Shown: positions 46,419 through 55,031 of the stretch, in pieces
How positions within the stretch are numbered: the stretch's first letter is position 1
How the letters are laid out: each line of letters starts with the position of its first letter
Source: Marilutibacter penaei
GTDB taxonomy: Bacteria > Pseudomonadota > Gammaproteobacteria > Xanthomonadales > Xanthomonadaceae
NCBI RefSeq assembly: GCF_014145395.1
Contig: NZ_JACHTE010000003.1
Span: forward strand, 62,001-126,000
Length of the DNA: 64,000 nucleotides
Direction of reading: 5' to 3'
The notes under the pieces: generated by a model
The model's input: the letters and a program-made list of their open reading frames with translations, nothing else
Told to the model about the DNA's origin: nothing
Database searches by the model: none
Position numbers and translations under genes: made by a program

Positions 46419-49196
46419 TCAGTACTTGTAGCGGAAGCCCAGCAGGTACTGGCGGCCCGTATGCGTGTACACGCTGGAGCGATCACCCACCGAGTCGACC
46501 CACTGGTCGCTCCACTCGTCCGTCAGGTTCAGCCCTTCCAGGCTGATCTGCCAGTTGTCGTTGATACGGTAGGAAACAGACGCATCCACCGTGGTGGTTT
46601 CCTTCGTGCCCTCGACGTCGTTGCCGTTGCGGCCCGGAATCGTGGTCAGGAAGGCATCCCGGTACGACACCGACGCACGTGCCGACAGCTTGCCGTCGTC
46701 GTAGAACAGCGTACCGCTGGCCGAGTTCTCCGACTGCCCGGTCATCGGGCCGACGGCCGCAGGCGCGCCCGAGGAGCTCAGGTACTGGATCTCCGACTCG
46801 ACGTGCGTGTAGCTGAAGAGCACGCCGAAGTTCTGCAGCCAACCGCCCATCTCGGTGAACGGATGCTGGTAGTTGATCTCGTAGCCGGTGAGGTCGCCGC
46901 CCGGGGTATTGAGGGGCTGGGTGAAGTCGAAGTCGTCCGTCGGGCTGGCGCCCGTGCCGACCAGCAGCGAATCGGGCAGCCCCGAGGTGTTGAACGGGCG
47001 CGTCTCGCGGGACGTCTGGATGAAGCTGTCGATGTCCTTGTAGAACACGGCGACGCCCAGCAGCGCGTCGGTGCTGAAGTACCACTCCAGGCCCAGGTCG
47101 AAGGTCGTCGCCCGGAACGGGTCGAGCTTCGGGTTGCCCGTGGTGACGGTGCGTGCGCCACCGCTGACGCTCACCGTCGCACCCGGGTTCAGGAAGCCCA
47201 GGTTCGGCCGGGCCATGACCTTCGCCGCGGAGAATCGCAACAGGACGTCGGGAGTGAGCTCGCCGACCAGGTTCAGCGACGGCAGGGTATCGCTGTACTC
47301 ATGGGTCACGCGCGTGGGCACCGCCACGCCGCCGACGAAGGAGTACCCATCGCTGGTCAGTTCGGTCTTGATGTGGCGGACGCCGACGTTGCCGTTGACC
47401 GGCATGCTGCCCAGGTCGAAACCGAAGTCGCCCTGCAGGTAGAAGCCGGTGTCTTCCTCGTTGACGGTGCGATTGTTGGCCGCCACGTTGGAAAGCGAAT
47501 CGGATACCTCGAACAGGCCGCTGTTGCTGTAGATGTCGAACATGTCGTCGAAGGCGCCCACGTCGGGCACCACCCAGCGGTTGCTGGAAACATCGATGTC
47601 CTCGAGACCCGCTTCCTTGAGCATCGTCGCCAGCGTGGCTGCGTCGAGTACCGGCACGGCGGACTCGGAGGCACGGCGCCATTCACGCGATTCGTAGGTG
47701 AAGTCCTTGTAGTTCACGCCGCCACGCAGGGTGAACGAAGACGAGGCGACCCAGCGGAAGTCCAGCTGTGCATTGTCGAAACTGTTCTCCACCCATTGCG
47801 GACGCAGGCGGATCTCCGCGAGCGTCCAGCCGTTGGGGTCGAGCGGGTCTACGCTGCCGTAGTTGAAGTCCGGCAGGCGGCTGCTGCCGCGATAGTCGTA
47901 CACGTAACCGTCGGCATCGAACTTGTCCATGATGACGGTCGTCTGCACCGGGTTGTCGTAGGTCGAGGTCGACTGGCCGACCAGGAACGACATGTCGAAG
48001 CTGTCGGTGAAGTCGATGTCGCCCGAGAAGCCCCACTGCAGGAACTCGGTGTCCTGCTCGTCCGTGCGCGACTCCGACCGGATGTCGACGTTGTCGAACA
48101 CGCCATAGACGAGGTTGTTGTTGCGGACCTCGCCATCCAGCACGACGGTGGCGGGCTTGCCGGCGCCACTGCGCGAGAACGAGACCGCCTCGAAGTAATC
48201 CTCCGTGCGGTCCGCGTCGAAGGTCGCGTAGAGGACATCGAGCGCCAGGTCGATGTTGTCGGTCGGACGGAACTGCAACGAACCGGTCGCGCCGACGCGT
48301 TCCTGGTCGTGCTGCATGACGCCGTAGCGCGGGATGCGCGGGTGAAAGACGTCGGCGGAGCCCGCCTCCACGAAAGGCGAGGAGGGGTCGAAGCCGCCGT
48401 TGCTGGTGCCACGGTCCCAGCGCACGGTGCTGTGGCCTTCCTCGACCAGACTGCGCTGGGTGTAGGCCACCGAGAGCAACGCGCCGAACCTGCCGTCCGC
48501 GAAGGTATTGCTGATCAATGCGCTCGCACGCGGATCGCTGTCGCCGGACAGGTCGCTGTAACCGTACTGCCCGCCAGCGGCGAAGGTGAAGCCGTCGTAG
48601 TCGAACGGGCGCGCGGTGCGCAGGTCGATGGTGGCGCCCAGCGAACCTTCCTCGGTCGAGGCGTCGCTGGTCTTGCGCACGACCATCTCGCTGAAGAGCT
48701 CGGACGCGAAGGTATTGAAGTCGAAGCCGCGTCCGCGGTTGACGCCGCCGGAGCTGTCGGTGCCGCCGCCGGTGGCGAGCGCTTCCATGCCGTTCAGGCG
48801 CACCCGGGTGAACTGCGGGCCCAGGCCCCGCACCGAGATGCTGCGGCCTTCGCCGGCGTCACGGTCGATCGCCACGCCGGGGATACGCTGCAGCGACTCC
48901 GCGAGATTGAGGTCGGGGAACTCGGCGACGTCCTCCGCGACGATGGCATCCACGGCGCCCACTTCGCCGCGCTTGATGTCCAGCGCCTGCTCGAGGCTGC
49001 CGCGGAAGCCGGTCACGACGACCGAGTCGAGTTCCGTGGTCTGCGGATCCTGCTCGGCCGCCGGGTTGGCTGGACTGGTGGATGGCGATGATTCCTGCGC
49101 ACGGGAATCGTGCGGCGCTGCCTGGAGCGCGAACGCAATGGCGATCGCCAATGCGGTGGCGGACGCCTTTCGTTGTCCAGCACGTACGGTTTGCAT
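46419..49196 (-). CDS. TonB-dependent receptor, carbohydrate type
   Basis: A 925-residue paralogue of the receptor encoded just downstream. Signal peptide ends near DSRAQESS (residue ~34); TonB-box region SVVVTGFRGSLEQAL; plug with AVDAIVAEDVAEFPD, LAESLQRIPG and RSISVRGLGPQFTRVRLNGM (key glycines conserved); barrel ending YLLGFRYKY. The two receptors share the plug almost word for word but differ in the barrel loops, so they may take different oligosaccharides. Operator site 6 is 82 bases upstream, and a terminator separates the two, so each has its own promoter. GGGAGGGA precedes the ATG. Confidence 0.93.
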   Translation of the reverse strand: MQTVRAGQRKASATALAIAIAFALQAAPHDSRAQESSPSTSPANPAAEQDPQTTELDSVVVTGFRGSLEQALDIKRGEVGAVDAIVAEDVAEFPDLNLAESLQRIPGVAIDRDAGEGRSISVRGLGPQFTRVRLNGMEALATGGGTDSSGGVNRGRGFDFNTFASELFSEMVVRKTSDASTEEGSLGATIDLRTARPFDYDGFTFAAGGQYGYSDLSGDSDPRASALISNTFADGRFGALLSVAYTQRSLVEEGHSTVRWDRGTSNGGFDPSSPFVEAGSADVFHPRIPRYGVMQHDQERVGATGSLQFRPTDNIDLALDVLYATFDADRTEDYFEAVSFSRSGAGKPATVVLDGEVRNNNLVYGVFDNVDIRSESRTDEQDTEFLQWGFSGDIDFTDSFDMSFLVGQSTSTYDNPVQTTVIMDKFDADGYVYDYRGSSRLPDFNYGSVDPLDPNGWTLAEIRLRPQWVENSFDNAQLDFRWVASSSFTLRGGVNYKDFTYESREWRRASESAVPVLDAATLATMLKEAGLEDIDVSSNRWVVPDVGAFDDMFDIYSNSGLFEVSDSLSNVAANNRTVNEEDTGFYLQGDFGFDLGSMPVNGNVGVRHIKTELTSDGYSFVGGVAVPTRVTHEYSDTLPSLNLVGELTPDVLLRFSAAKVMARPNLGFLNPGATVSVSGGARTVTTGNPKLDPFRATTFDLGLEWYFSTDALLGVAVFYKDIDSFIQTSRETRPFNTSGLPDSLLVGTGASPTDDFDFTQPLNTPGGDLTGYEINYQHPFTEMGGWLQNFGVLFSYTHVESEIQYLSSSGAPAAVGPMTGQSENSASGTLFYDDGKLSARASVSYRDAFLTTIPGRNGNDVEGTKETTTVDASVSYRINDNWQISLEGLNLTDEWSDQWVDSVGDRSSVYTHTGRQYLLGFRYKY

Positions 49197-49278
49197 GTCT
49201 CCCTCCCATCGAGATGACGTGGCGTTATTGCCGTTCTGCGTTGTCGGGCGGTGTCGAGCCCGGTGCTGGAGCTGAGAA

Positions 49279-49294
49279 TGACACCGCTGGCCAA
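49279..49294 (-). promoter_or_regulatory. Operator-like site 6, upstream of the receptor at 49196
   Basis: TGACACCGCTGGCCAA on the + strand, 82 bases before the receptor start. In the gene sense TTGTTA (49300-49305) lies 5 bases upstream of it and GTCATT overlaps its end at 17-base spacing, so the site could lie between -35 and -10 elements. Confidence 0.75.
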
Positions 49295-49562
49295 AAAGCT
49301 AACAAATGATTTACAGAACAGCATGCTGCATTGCGCCATGCACAAAAGCGTCGCTAACGTGTTGAATTTGCTGAGGGGCTATCACCCATATTCTGCTGCT
49401 ATGCAGCAAAAATGGCCCGGATCCGCCATACCCAAGGGCATGACGGGCCGTGGGCCACCCGTTGCGGCCGTCCGGACTCCCGACGCAAAGGCGCTTTCTG
49501 CGACGTCTTCTGGAGTTGACGACAGCGCGCCTGATGCCGAAGGATGACGCGGATACATGCGA

Positions 49563-49578
49563 TGACACCGATGGGCAA
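49563..49578 (+). promoter_or_regulatory. Operator-like site 7, upstream of kdgK
   Basis: TGACACCGATGGGCAA, 51 bases before the kdgK start, in the same position relative to the gene as site 3 before xylB. Confidence 0.72.
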
Positions 49579-49629
49579 ACCGCTCCCGTCGCGCGCGCAT
49601 GGCTTCCCCGATCCCGTTTGGAGCCCTGA

Positions 49630-50646
49630 ATGCCCACGCCTTCCCTTCTCTGTTTCGGCGAACTGCTGCTGCGCCTCGGCGCGCCCGGTCGACAGACGTT
49701 CCTGCAGACACCGGCCTTCGACGTCCACGTCGGTGGTGCCGAGGCGAACGTGGCGGTCTCGCTGGCGCGCTTCGGCGACCCGGTCGGCATGGCGAGCGTG
49801 GTCGCCGACAATGCGCTTGGGCTGCATGCCAAGGGCGAGCTGCGTCGACACGGCGTCGACACCGCGCGCGTGCGCGCCGCGCCGGGCCGCATGGGCCTGT
49901 ACTTCCTGGAAACCGGCGCGGGCCATCGGCCAAGCGATGTGTTGTACGACCGCGCGAACTCGGCGTTCACCCTGGACACGCAATACGACTGGGCGCGTTG
50001 CCTGGACGGGGTCGCCTGGTTGCACATGTCCGGCGTGACGCCCGCACTCAGCCAGGCCTGTGCCGACGCTGCGGTGGCTGCCGCGGAAGCCGCGGTGGCG
50101 GCCGGCGTGCAGGTGAGCTTCGACGGGAACTTCCGCGCGAAACTCTGGCAAGCCTGGGAGAGCGATCCGCCTGCGGTGCTCCGCCGGCTGATGTCGAGTG
50201 CCACCCTGCTGTTCGCCGACCACCGCGACATGGGGGTCGTGCTGGGCGTCGAATGCGATGCCGACGCCATCGAGGACAAGGTCGTCCAGGCCGCGCGCCA
50301 TGCCTTCTCCGCGTTCCCGCATGCGCGTTACCTGGCCTGCACCCAGCGTCGGCAGCATGACGTCGACCACCACGAGCTGTCCGCGATGCTGGTCGAACGC
50401 GATGGCACCGTGCATGCCACGCCGCGCCACGCGCTCAACAACGTGGTCGATCGGATCGGCGGGGGCGATGCCTTCGCGGCGGGCGTGCTGCACGGCCTGT
50501 TGAACGGGCAGGCACCGGGGGATGCGCTGGCCTTCGGCCTGGGTGCCGCGTGCCTCAAGCACTCCATCCACGGCGATTTCAACCTGGCGCGAGTGGCCGA
50601 TGTCGAGCACTTCCTCGGCGAGGAGGGCTTCCATGTCCGTCGCTGA
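49630..50646 (+). CDS. kdgK: 2-keto-3-deoxygluconate kinase
   Basis: Phosphorylates KDG to KDPG with ATP. A 338-residue PfkB-family kinase with the substrate-binding GGAEANVAVSLARFG near residue 37 and the catalytic GGGDAFAAG loop (D280). It directly precedes the KDPG aldolase gene, overlapping it by 14 bases, which identifies the substrate within this broad sugar-kinase family. It takes the KDG made by KduD and feeds the lower Entner-Doudoroff pathway. Operator site 7 upstream ties it to the pectin regulon. Confidence 0.92.
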   Translation: MPTPSLLCFGELLLRLGAPGRQTFLQTPAFDVHVGGAEANVAVSLARFGDPVGMASVVADNALGLHAKGELRRHGVDTARVRAAPGRMGLYFLETGAGHRPSDVLYDRANSAFTLDTQYDWARCLDGVAWLHMSGVTPALSQACADAAVAAAEAAVAAGVQVSFDGNFRAKLWQAWESDPPAVLRRLMSSATLLFADHRDMGVVLGVECDADAIEDKVVQAARHAFSAFPHARYLACTQRRQHDVDHHELSAMLVERDGTVHATPRHALNNVVDRIGGGDAFAAGVLHGLLNGQAPGDALAFGLGAACLKHSIHGDFNLARVADVEHFLGEEGFHVRR

Positions 50647-51298
50647 GGCATCGATCGCCGCGGGAAGCGGCACGGACGCACGGTGGGCCGACCTGCTTCG
50701 CGGCGATCGCGTCGTCCCCGTGTACACCCCGGCGAGTGTCGAGGAAGCGGTGGCGGTCGGCGAAGCGCTGCTTCGCGGCGGGCTGCACACGGTGGAGGTC
50801 ACCCTGCGCACGCCGGTGGCGTTGGACGCGGTGAGGGCCCTCTCCGGGGCCTGCCCCGGACTGGCCGTGGGGGCCGGCACGATCCTGGACGTGGCCCAGA
50901 TGGAGCAGGCCCATGCCGCTGGAGCGCGCTTCGCGGTGTCCCCGGGCGGTTCGCCGGCCCTGATGCAGGCCGCGGTGTCGCTGGAGCTCGCTTACCTGCC
51001 GGGCGTCGCCACCGGAAGCGAGTTGATGACCGGCCTTGCCGCCGGCTACCGCACGTTCAAGGTATTCCCGGCGGAGCCGATCAATGCACTGGGCCTGCTC
51101 AAGGCCTGGGCGTCGCCCTTCGCCGCGGCGCGGTTCTGTCCGACCGGTGGGATCGACCCGGTGCGGGCGCGCGAATACCTGGCGTTGCCCAATGTCGTCT
51201 GCGTCGGGGGATCGTGGCTGACGCCTGCCGATGCCCTTGCCACCGGAGACTGGGCCGAGGTGGAGCGCCGCGCGCGCGATGCCGCGTCGATCGACTGA
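50633..51298 (+). CDS. eda: KDPG aldolase
   Basis: Splits 2-keto-3-deoxy-6-phosphogluconate into pyruvate and glyceraldehyde 3-phosphate. The 221 residues show the class I aldolase features: E55 in TVEVTLRT, the Schiff-base lysine K143 in FKVFPAEP and the phosphate-binding FCPTGGI and VGGSW loops. The ATG at 50633 follows GAGGAGGG inside the end of kdgK, so translation is coupled. A second eda linked to the glucose Entner-Doudoroff genes may exist elsewhere. Confidence 0.94.
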   Translation: MSVAEASIAAGSGTDARWADLLRGDRVVPVYTPASVEEAVAVGEALLRGGLHTVEVTLRTPVALDAVRALSGACPGLAVGAGTILDVAQMEQAHAAGARFAVSPGGSPALMQAAVSLELAYLPGVATGSELMTGLAAGYRTFKVFPAEPINALGLLKAWASPFAAARFCPTGGIDPVRAREYLALPNVVCVGGSWLTPADALATGDWAEVERRARDAASID

Positions 51299-51307
51299 AA
51301 CCCTTCG

Positions 51308-52108
51308 CTACCTGCGCAGCGCCTCGGCGGGGATATCGAGGTGCATCGACAGGGCCAGGTGGTCCGACCACGCGGCCGGCAACGCCAGCGCATCCGCGCA
51401 GGCCAACTGGTCGCTGGCCAGGATGTGGTCGATCGCCCGCTTGGGCCGCCAGCTGGGGAACGTGGGCACCTCGCAGGCCGGCGGCTGCAGGCGGGTGCGC
51501 CGGAACAGCGCCTGCATTTCCGGCCGGTCCACCGGAGCGTTGAAGTCGCCCATCAGCACGGCGTGCGGGTGGTCATGCAGCAGTTCGGCGATGAACGACA
51601 GTTGCGATGCACGCGACTGCTTGCCAAGCGAGAGGTGGGCGATCGCCACGACCAGGCCGAGGTCGCCTTCGCCGAAGCGCGCCAGCAGCACCCCGCGTCC
51701 CGCGATCCGCCCGGGCAGCGCGTGGTCGGTGACTTCCAGTGGCTCCAGCTTGCTGAGCAGTCCGTTCGCACTGGAGGCGACGCCGCCCACGCTGCGGTTG
51801 GGCTGGTGGCTCCAGTAGTCGAAGCCGCCGCGCTGGGCGAGGTAGTGCGTCTGGTTGGTGAACCCCGAGCGCAAGCTGCCGGGATCGCTTTCATTGAGTC
51901 CGACGATGTCGTGCTCGCCGGCCAGCCGGGCAATCGCATCCAGTGCGCCGCGCTTGTTGCCCGCCGGCAGCACGTGCGACCAGCTCCGCGTCGCGTAGTC
52001 GCTGTAGCGGCGGGTGCTGGAGCCGGCCTGGATGTTCGCGCTGAGCAGGCGCAGGCGGCGCCGGTCGTCCGGGGTGGACAACGGGACGGCGGGCGCCGCT
52101 TCGGTCAT
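51308..52108 (-). CDS. Endonuclease/exonuclease/phosphatase-family protein
   Basis: A 266-residue protein with the metal-dependent EEP fold: LLSANIQAG at the start, NESDP near residue 75, GDFNAP (the catalytic Asp-Asn pair) near 190 and WSDHLALSMHLD at the end with the catalytic Asp-His. The family covers DNases, phosphodiesterases and inositol phosphatases; the substrate here is unknown. No signal peptide. It ends 9 bases from eda on the other strand and starts 5 bases after the stop of the DsbA-like lipoprotein gene, so it is probably cotranscribed with the dsb genes. Confidence 0.82.
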   Translation of the reverse strand: MTEAAPAVPLSTPDDRRRLRLLSANIQAGSSTRRYSDYATRSWSHVLPAGNKRGALDAIARLAGEHDIVGLNESDPGSLRSGFTNQTHYLAQRGGFDYWSHQPNRSVGGVASSANGLLSKLEPLEVTDHALPGRIAGRGVLLARFGEGDLGLVVAIAHLSLGKQSRASQLSFIAELLHDHPHAVLMGDFNAPVDRPEMQALFRRTRLQPPACEVPTFPSWRPKRAIDHILASDQLACADALALPAAWSDHLALSMHLDIPAEALRR

Positions 52109-52113
52109 GGCGC

Positions 52114-52989
52114 TTACTCGGCGGCTGCGGTGTCGTCGGCCGGGCTGGATTCGGCGGGCTCGGCCGTGTCCGCGGGCGCCATGGCGGCACGCTCCATCGC
52201 GACCAGGTGGTCGGCGATCCGCAGGCGGTCCTCGAAGCTCTGGCCACCGGTCACGCGGTACTTGCCGTTGACGACCAGGTCCGGGGTGGACTGTACGCCG
52301 CTGCGGGTCAGGAACTGCGCGGCGCGCTTGAGCTTGCCGTTGACGCCGAAGCTGGACATGGTGCTGGCGAACTTGTCCGCGTCCACACCGTACTTGACGT
52401 AGAACGCCGCGATCTCGTCATTGCTCGCCACCTTCGGCGGCTGGGGCATGGAACGCTCGACGTGGACCGCGCGGAACACGTCATCGTGGCTCTGCTCGAG
52501 CACGCCCAGCGACTCGGCGGCATAGTACGCCCGGGCATAAGGCTCCCAGTAACCGCCGAACGGCGCAGCAAGCGCCACGACCTTCACGTCGGCGGGCTGG
52601 CGGGACTTCCAGGCCTCGAAGATCGGCTCGAAGGCCGCGCAGTGGGGGCAGGTGTAGCCGAACACCTCCACGACTTCGATCTTGCCCATCGCCGGGGCGA
52701 AGGGCTGCCCGCCGGTGATCTCGGCATAGTCGGTTCCTGCCACGGGCGCCGGTCCCTCGGGCGGCACCACGGGATTGTTGTTCGGGGCCGCGGGGGCGGT
52801 GGCGCCGGACGGGGAGGCGGTGCCGCTCGCGGCCGGGCCGTCGACCGCTTCGGGGACGGCGGCGGTAGGCGCAGCCGCTTCGCTGGCGGCGGGCGCGGGC
52901 ACGCTGGACGGCTCGGCGCTTTCCTGCTGCGCGCAGGCACCCAGGAACATCGATGCGGCGAGGACGAAGGGAAGCAGGCGGACGGTCAT
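52114..52989 (-). CDS. DsbA-like thiol:disulfide interchange lipoprotein
   Basis: A 291-residue periplasmic oxidoreductase with a lipoprotein signal (FLGAC, C19), a low-complexity Ala/Pro/Ser/Glu linker (residues 20-85) and a thioredoxin/DsbA fold with the active site C114-P-H-C117 in FGYTCPHCAAF and the cis-proline loop GVQSTPDLVVNG. It introduces disulfides into exported proteins, tethered to a membrane by the long linker. It lies just downstream of a second DsbA gene of similar type. Confidence 0.9.
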   Translation of the reverse strand: MTVRLLPFVLAASMFLGACAQQESAEPSSVPAPAASEAAAPTAAVPEAVDGPAASGTASPSGATAPAAPNNNPVVPPEGPAPVAGTDYAEITGGQPFAPAMGKIEVVEVFGYTCPHCAAFEPIFEAWKSRQPADVKVVALAAPFGGYWEPYARAYYAAESLGVLEQSHDDVFRAVHVERSMPQPPKVASNDEIAAFYVKYGVDADKFASTMSSFGVNGKLKRAAQFLTRSGVQSTPDLVVNGKYRVTGGQSFEDRLRIADHLVAMERAAMAPADTAEPAESSPADDTAAAE

Positions 52990-53103
52990 CGGGTGTTCTC
53001 CGTTTTCTGACGGGTTTCGGACGGTCGGGGCGGGCGTATCGTCCGTTCGGGTTCAAGGATACCGGTACCGGCCCGGCGGGACGTGGGACGCGGCTGTCGG
53101 GGT

Positions 53104-53766
53104 TCAGTCACGCTCTGCACGTATCCGCGCGACGAGGGCCTCGGCGATGCGGAGATTGTCCTCGAGCGTGCGCGCGGTTACCCGGTAGCGGCCGTCGACG
53201 ATCAGCGTCGGGGTGCCGGTCACCCCACTGTTCATGGCGAACTCGCGGGCCCGCTGCACCTGCTTTTCGCGCGCGGGGGCATGGGCGGCCGTGCGGAAAC
53301 GGTCCGCGTCGACCCCAAGGCCCGCATAGAAGGCAGTGATCTCGTCGAGCGTCGGATTGGCCGGCAGGCTTCGTTCGGCGTGGATGCCCGTGAACGTGGC
53401 CGCGTGCGTACGGGCGAGGCCATCGACGGCCTGCGATGCGAAGTACGCGATCGAAAGGGGCTCGTCCGCGGCACGGGGAAGGGGCAGGTACTCGACACGC
53501 ACGTCCGCGGGGCGGGACTGCTTCCAGCGCTCGAGCATCGGCTCGAAGTTGGCGCAGTGATGGCACCAGTAGCCGAACACCTCGACTACCTCGATCCGGT
53601 CCGGATCGGCGGCATTCCAGCGCTTGGGCTGGGGAATGGAGGCATAGTCCACCCCTTCCACCGGCTCTGCGGCCCGGCTGGCGAACGGCAATGCGGCCAG
53701 CAGGACCAGGAGCAGGACCGTCGGCAGGCGAGGCAGCAATCGGGGCGGGACGGCTCGGACGGGCAT
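53104..53766 (-). CDS. dsbA: DsbA-family thiol:disulfide interchange protein
   Basis: A 220-residue periplasmic oxidoreductase with a cleavable signal (residues 1-32, ending ASRAAEP). The active site is C68-H-H-C71 in FGYWCHHCANFEP, in place of the common CPHC, and the cis-proline loop is GVTGTPTLIVDG. The ATG at 53766 is preferred over an upstream frame to 53841 because the signal peptide begins there. Followed by the lipoprotein DsbA paralogue after 114 bases. Confidence 0.9.
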   Translation of the reverse strand: MPVRAVPPRLLPRLPTVLLLVLLAALPFASRAAEPVEGVDYASIPQPKRWNAADPDRIEVVEVFGYWCHHCANFEPMLERWKQSRPADVRVEYLPLPRAADEPLSIAYFASQAVDGLARTHAATFTGIHAERSLPANPTLDEITAFYAGLGVDADRFRTAAHAPAREKQVQRAREFAMNSGVTGTPTLIVDGRYRVTARTLEDNLRIAEALVARIRAERD

Positions 53767-53823
53767 GGGCGGACCTCGGTTTCTGGACGATGGGCAGGCC
53801 GGGGTGGCGCCCCGGAACGTGAA

Positions 53824-53879
53824 ACGCCGGCCGTGTGGCACGGCCGGCGTCAGCGGTCGCGCCTCCGGCCGCGCGACCG
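53824..53879 (-). terminator. Two adjacent hairpins after the cytochrome gene
   Basis: Perfect 12-base repeat ACGCCGGCCGTG / CACGGCCGGCGT with a 3-base loop (53824-53850), and next to it a 9-base repeat CGGTCGCGC / GCGCGACCG (53854-53879). On the minus strand the larger hairpin is followed by TTTC only. Placed to end the cytochrome transcript, 47 bases after its stop. Confidence 0.55.
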
Positions 53880-53925
53880 TGTGCTCCGGTCAGACCCCGC
53901 CGGGCACGAATGGTTCCGGGGCCGC

Positions 53926-54894
53926 TCAGCCCTGCGGCGCGGCATCCGCGTCAGGCGCCGGCGCGGCTTCGGCGTCGGTCCCGGAATCGTCGGCAGGGGC
54001 CTCATCCAACGGCTCCCCGGCAGCGGCGTCGTCCGAACCGTCGGCGTCGCTCGCGGCCTCGACCGCGGGCGCCTCGACGGCGGTCGAGGCCTCCGGGGCG
54101 GGGGCCGGGGCCGGGGCATCAGCGGCGGCGAAGTCCATCGCCCGCGGGTGCAGGCCCTGCAGGTAGCTGGCCAGCGCGCCGATCTCTTCGTCGGTCAGGT
54201 CGGCGGCAACCGTGGCCATTACGTTGAACAGGTGCGGGTCCGCCTCGCTGGTGGTGCCGGCGCGATACTCTTCAAGCCGGCGCTGCGTATAGGCCGACTG
54301 CTGGCCGCCGATGTGCGGATAGGCGGGGCCCGGATTGCCGGCACCATCGGGCCCGTGGCAGGCCAGGCAGGCCGGGATGCCGCGTGCCAGGTCGCCCGAG
54401 CGGAACAGCTTCTCGCCGATCTCGTAGAAACGCAGGCCTTCGTTCGGGCCGCTGGTGACCGGGGTGTCGTCGGCCACGCCGGCGCCGGAGGTCTGCGTGG
54501 CGAAGAACGCGCCGATGTCGCGCATGTCCTGGGACGAGAGCGGATCCGCGAACGGCTTCATCACCGCGGCCATGCCGGAATGACGCTCGCCGCTCTTGAA
54601 CAGCGCCAGCTGGTGGGCGATGTAACGCTCATTCTGTCCGGCAATGCGGGGGTACTGCGGATCGGACGGATTGCCATCCGGCCCATGGCACGCGGCGCAG
54701 GCGGCGGCCTTGGTCGCGCCGGCCTCGGCGTCGCCCCAGGTCGCCGGACCCGCGTCTTCGGCCGCGCTGGTCAAGGGCGCGGCTTCCACCGGGGCTTCTT
54801 CCGGCAGGGGGGTGACCGTGGTCTGGGCATAGGCTGCAGCGGCAACCGCCAGCGCGGCGACGCTGATCATGCCGAGGACGCGGGCTTGGCTCAT
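53926..54894 (-). CDS. Di-haem cytochrome c4 with acidic C-terminal tail
   Basis: A periplasmic or membrane-anchored electron carrier of 322 residues. After a signal/anchor segment (residues 8-23) come two c-type haem sites, C66-A-A-C69-H70 and C176-L-A-C179-H180, each followed by GPDG, as in cytochrome c4. From residue ~256 to the end there is a 67-residue tail of Ala, Pro, Glu and Asp not normally part of the family. Start at 54894 is chosen because the signal begins there. Cytochrome c4 usually feeds terminal oxidases; the partner is not in the window. Divergent from engB. Confidence 0.92.
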   Translation of the reverse strand: MSQARVLGMISVAALAVAAAAYAQTTVTPLPEEAPVEAAPLTSAAEDAGPATWGDAEAGATKAAACAACHGPDGNPSDPQYPRIAGQNERYIAHQLALFKSGERHSGMAAVMKPFADPLSSQDMRDIGAFFATQTSGAGVADDTPVTSGPNEGLRFYEIGEKLFRSGDLARGIPACLACHGPDGAGNPGPAYPHIGGQQSAYTQRRLEEYRAGTTSEADPHLFNVMATVAADLTDEEIGALASYLQGLHPRAMDFAAADAPAPAPAPEASTAVEAPAVEAASDADGSDDAAAGEPLDEAPADDSGTDAEAAPAPDADAAPQG

Positions 54895-55031
54895 CAGGCT
54901 GGGCTCCGAAAACTTCCTGGGGGCGATGCAGATGCACCGCCGGAACCGTGGAATTATCGTCGCCCCCCGCGGGCGGGTCAACGCGCGCGCCCGGAGAGCC
55001 GCGACGGGGCCTGCCGTGCGATCCTATCCCC

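Larger units (their letters stand above)
49197..49629. other. 433-base divergent regulatory region
   Basis: Lies between the receptor (minus) and kdgK (plus). Holds operator-like sites 6 and 7, the most AT-rich stretch of the window (about 49291-49345, with TAACAAATGATTTACAG), and a small inverted repeat TGCTGC / GCAGCA at 49394-49408. No gene seen. Confidence 0.65.

Noticed and set aside
46266-49091. 941-codon open frame on the plus strand opposite a receptor
   Set aside because: Antisense shadow of a complete TonB-dependent receptor, and it runs through that gene's terminator.
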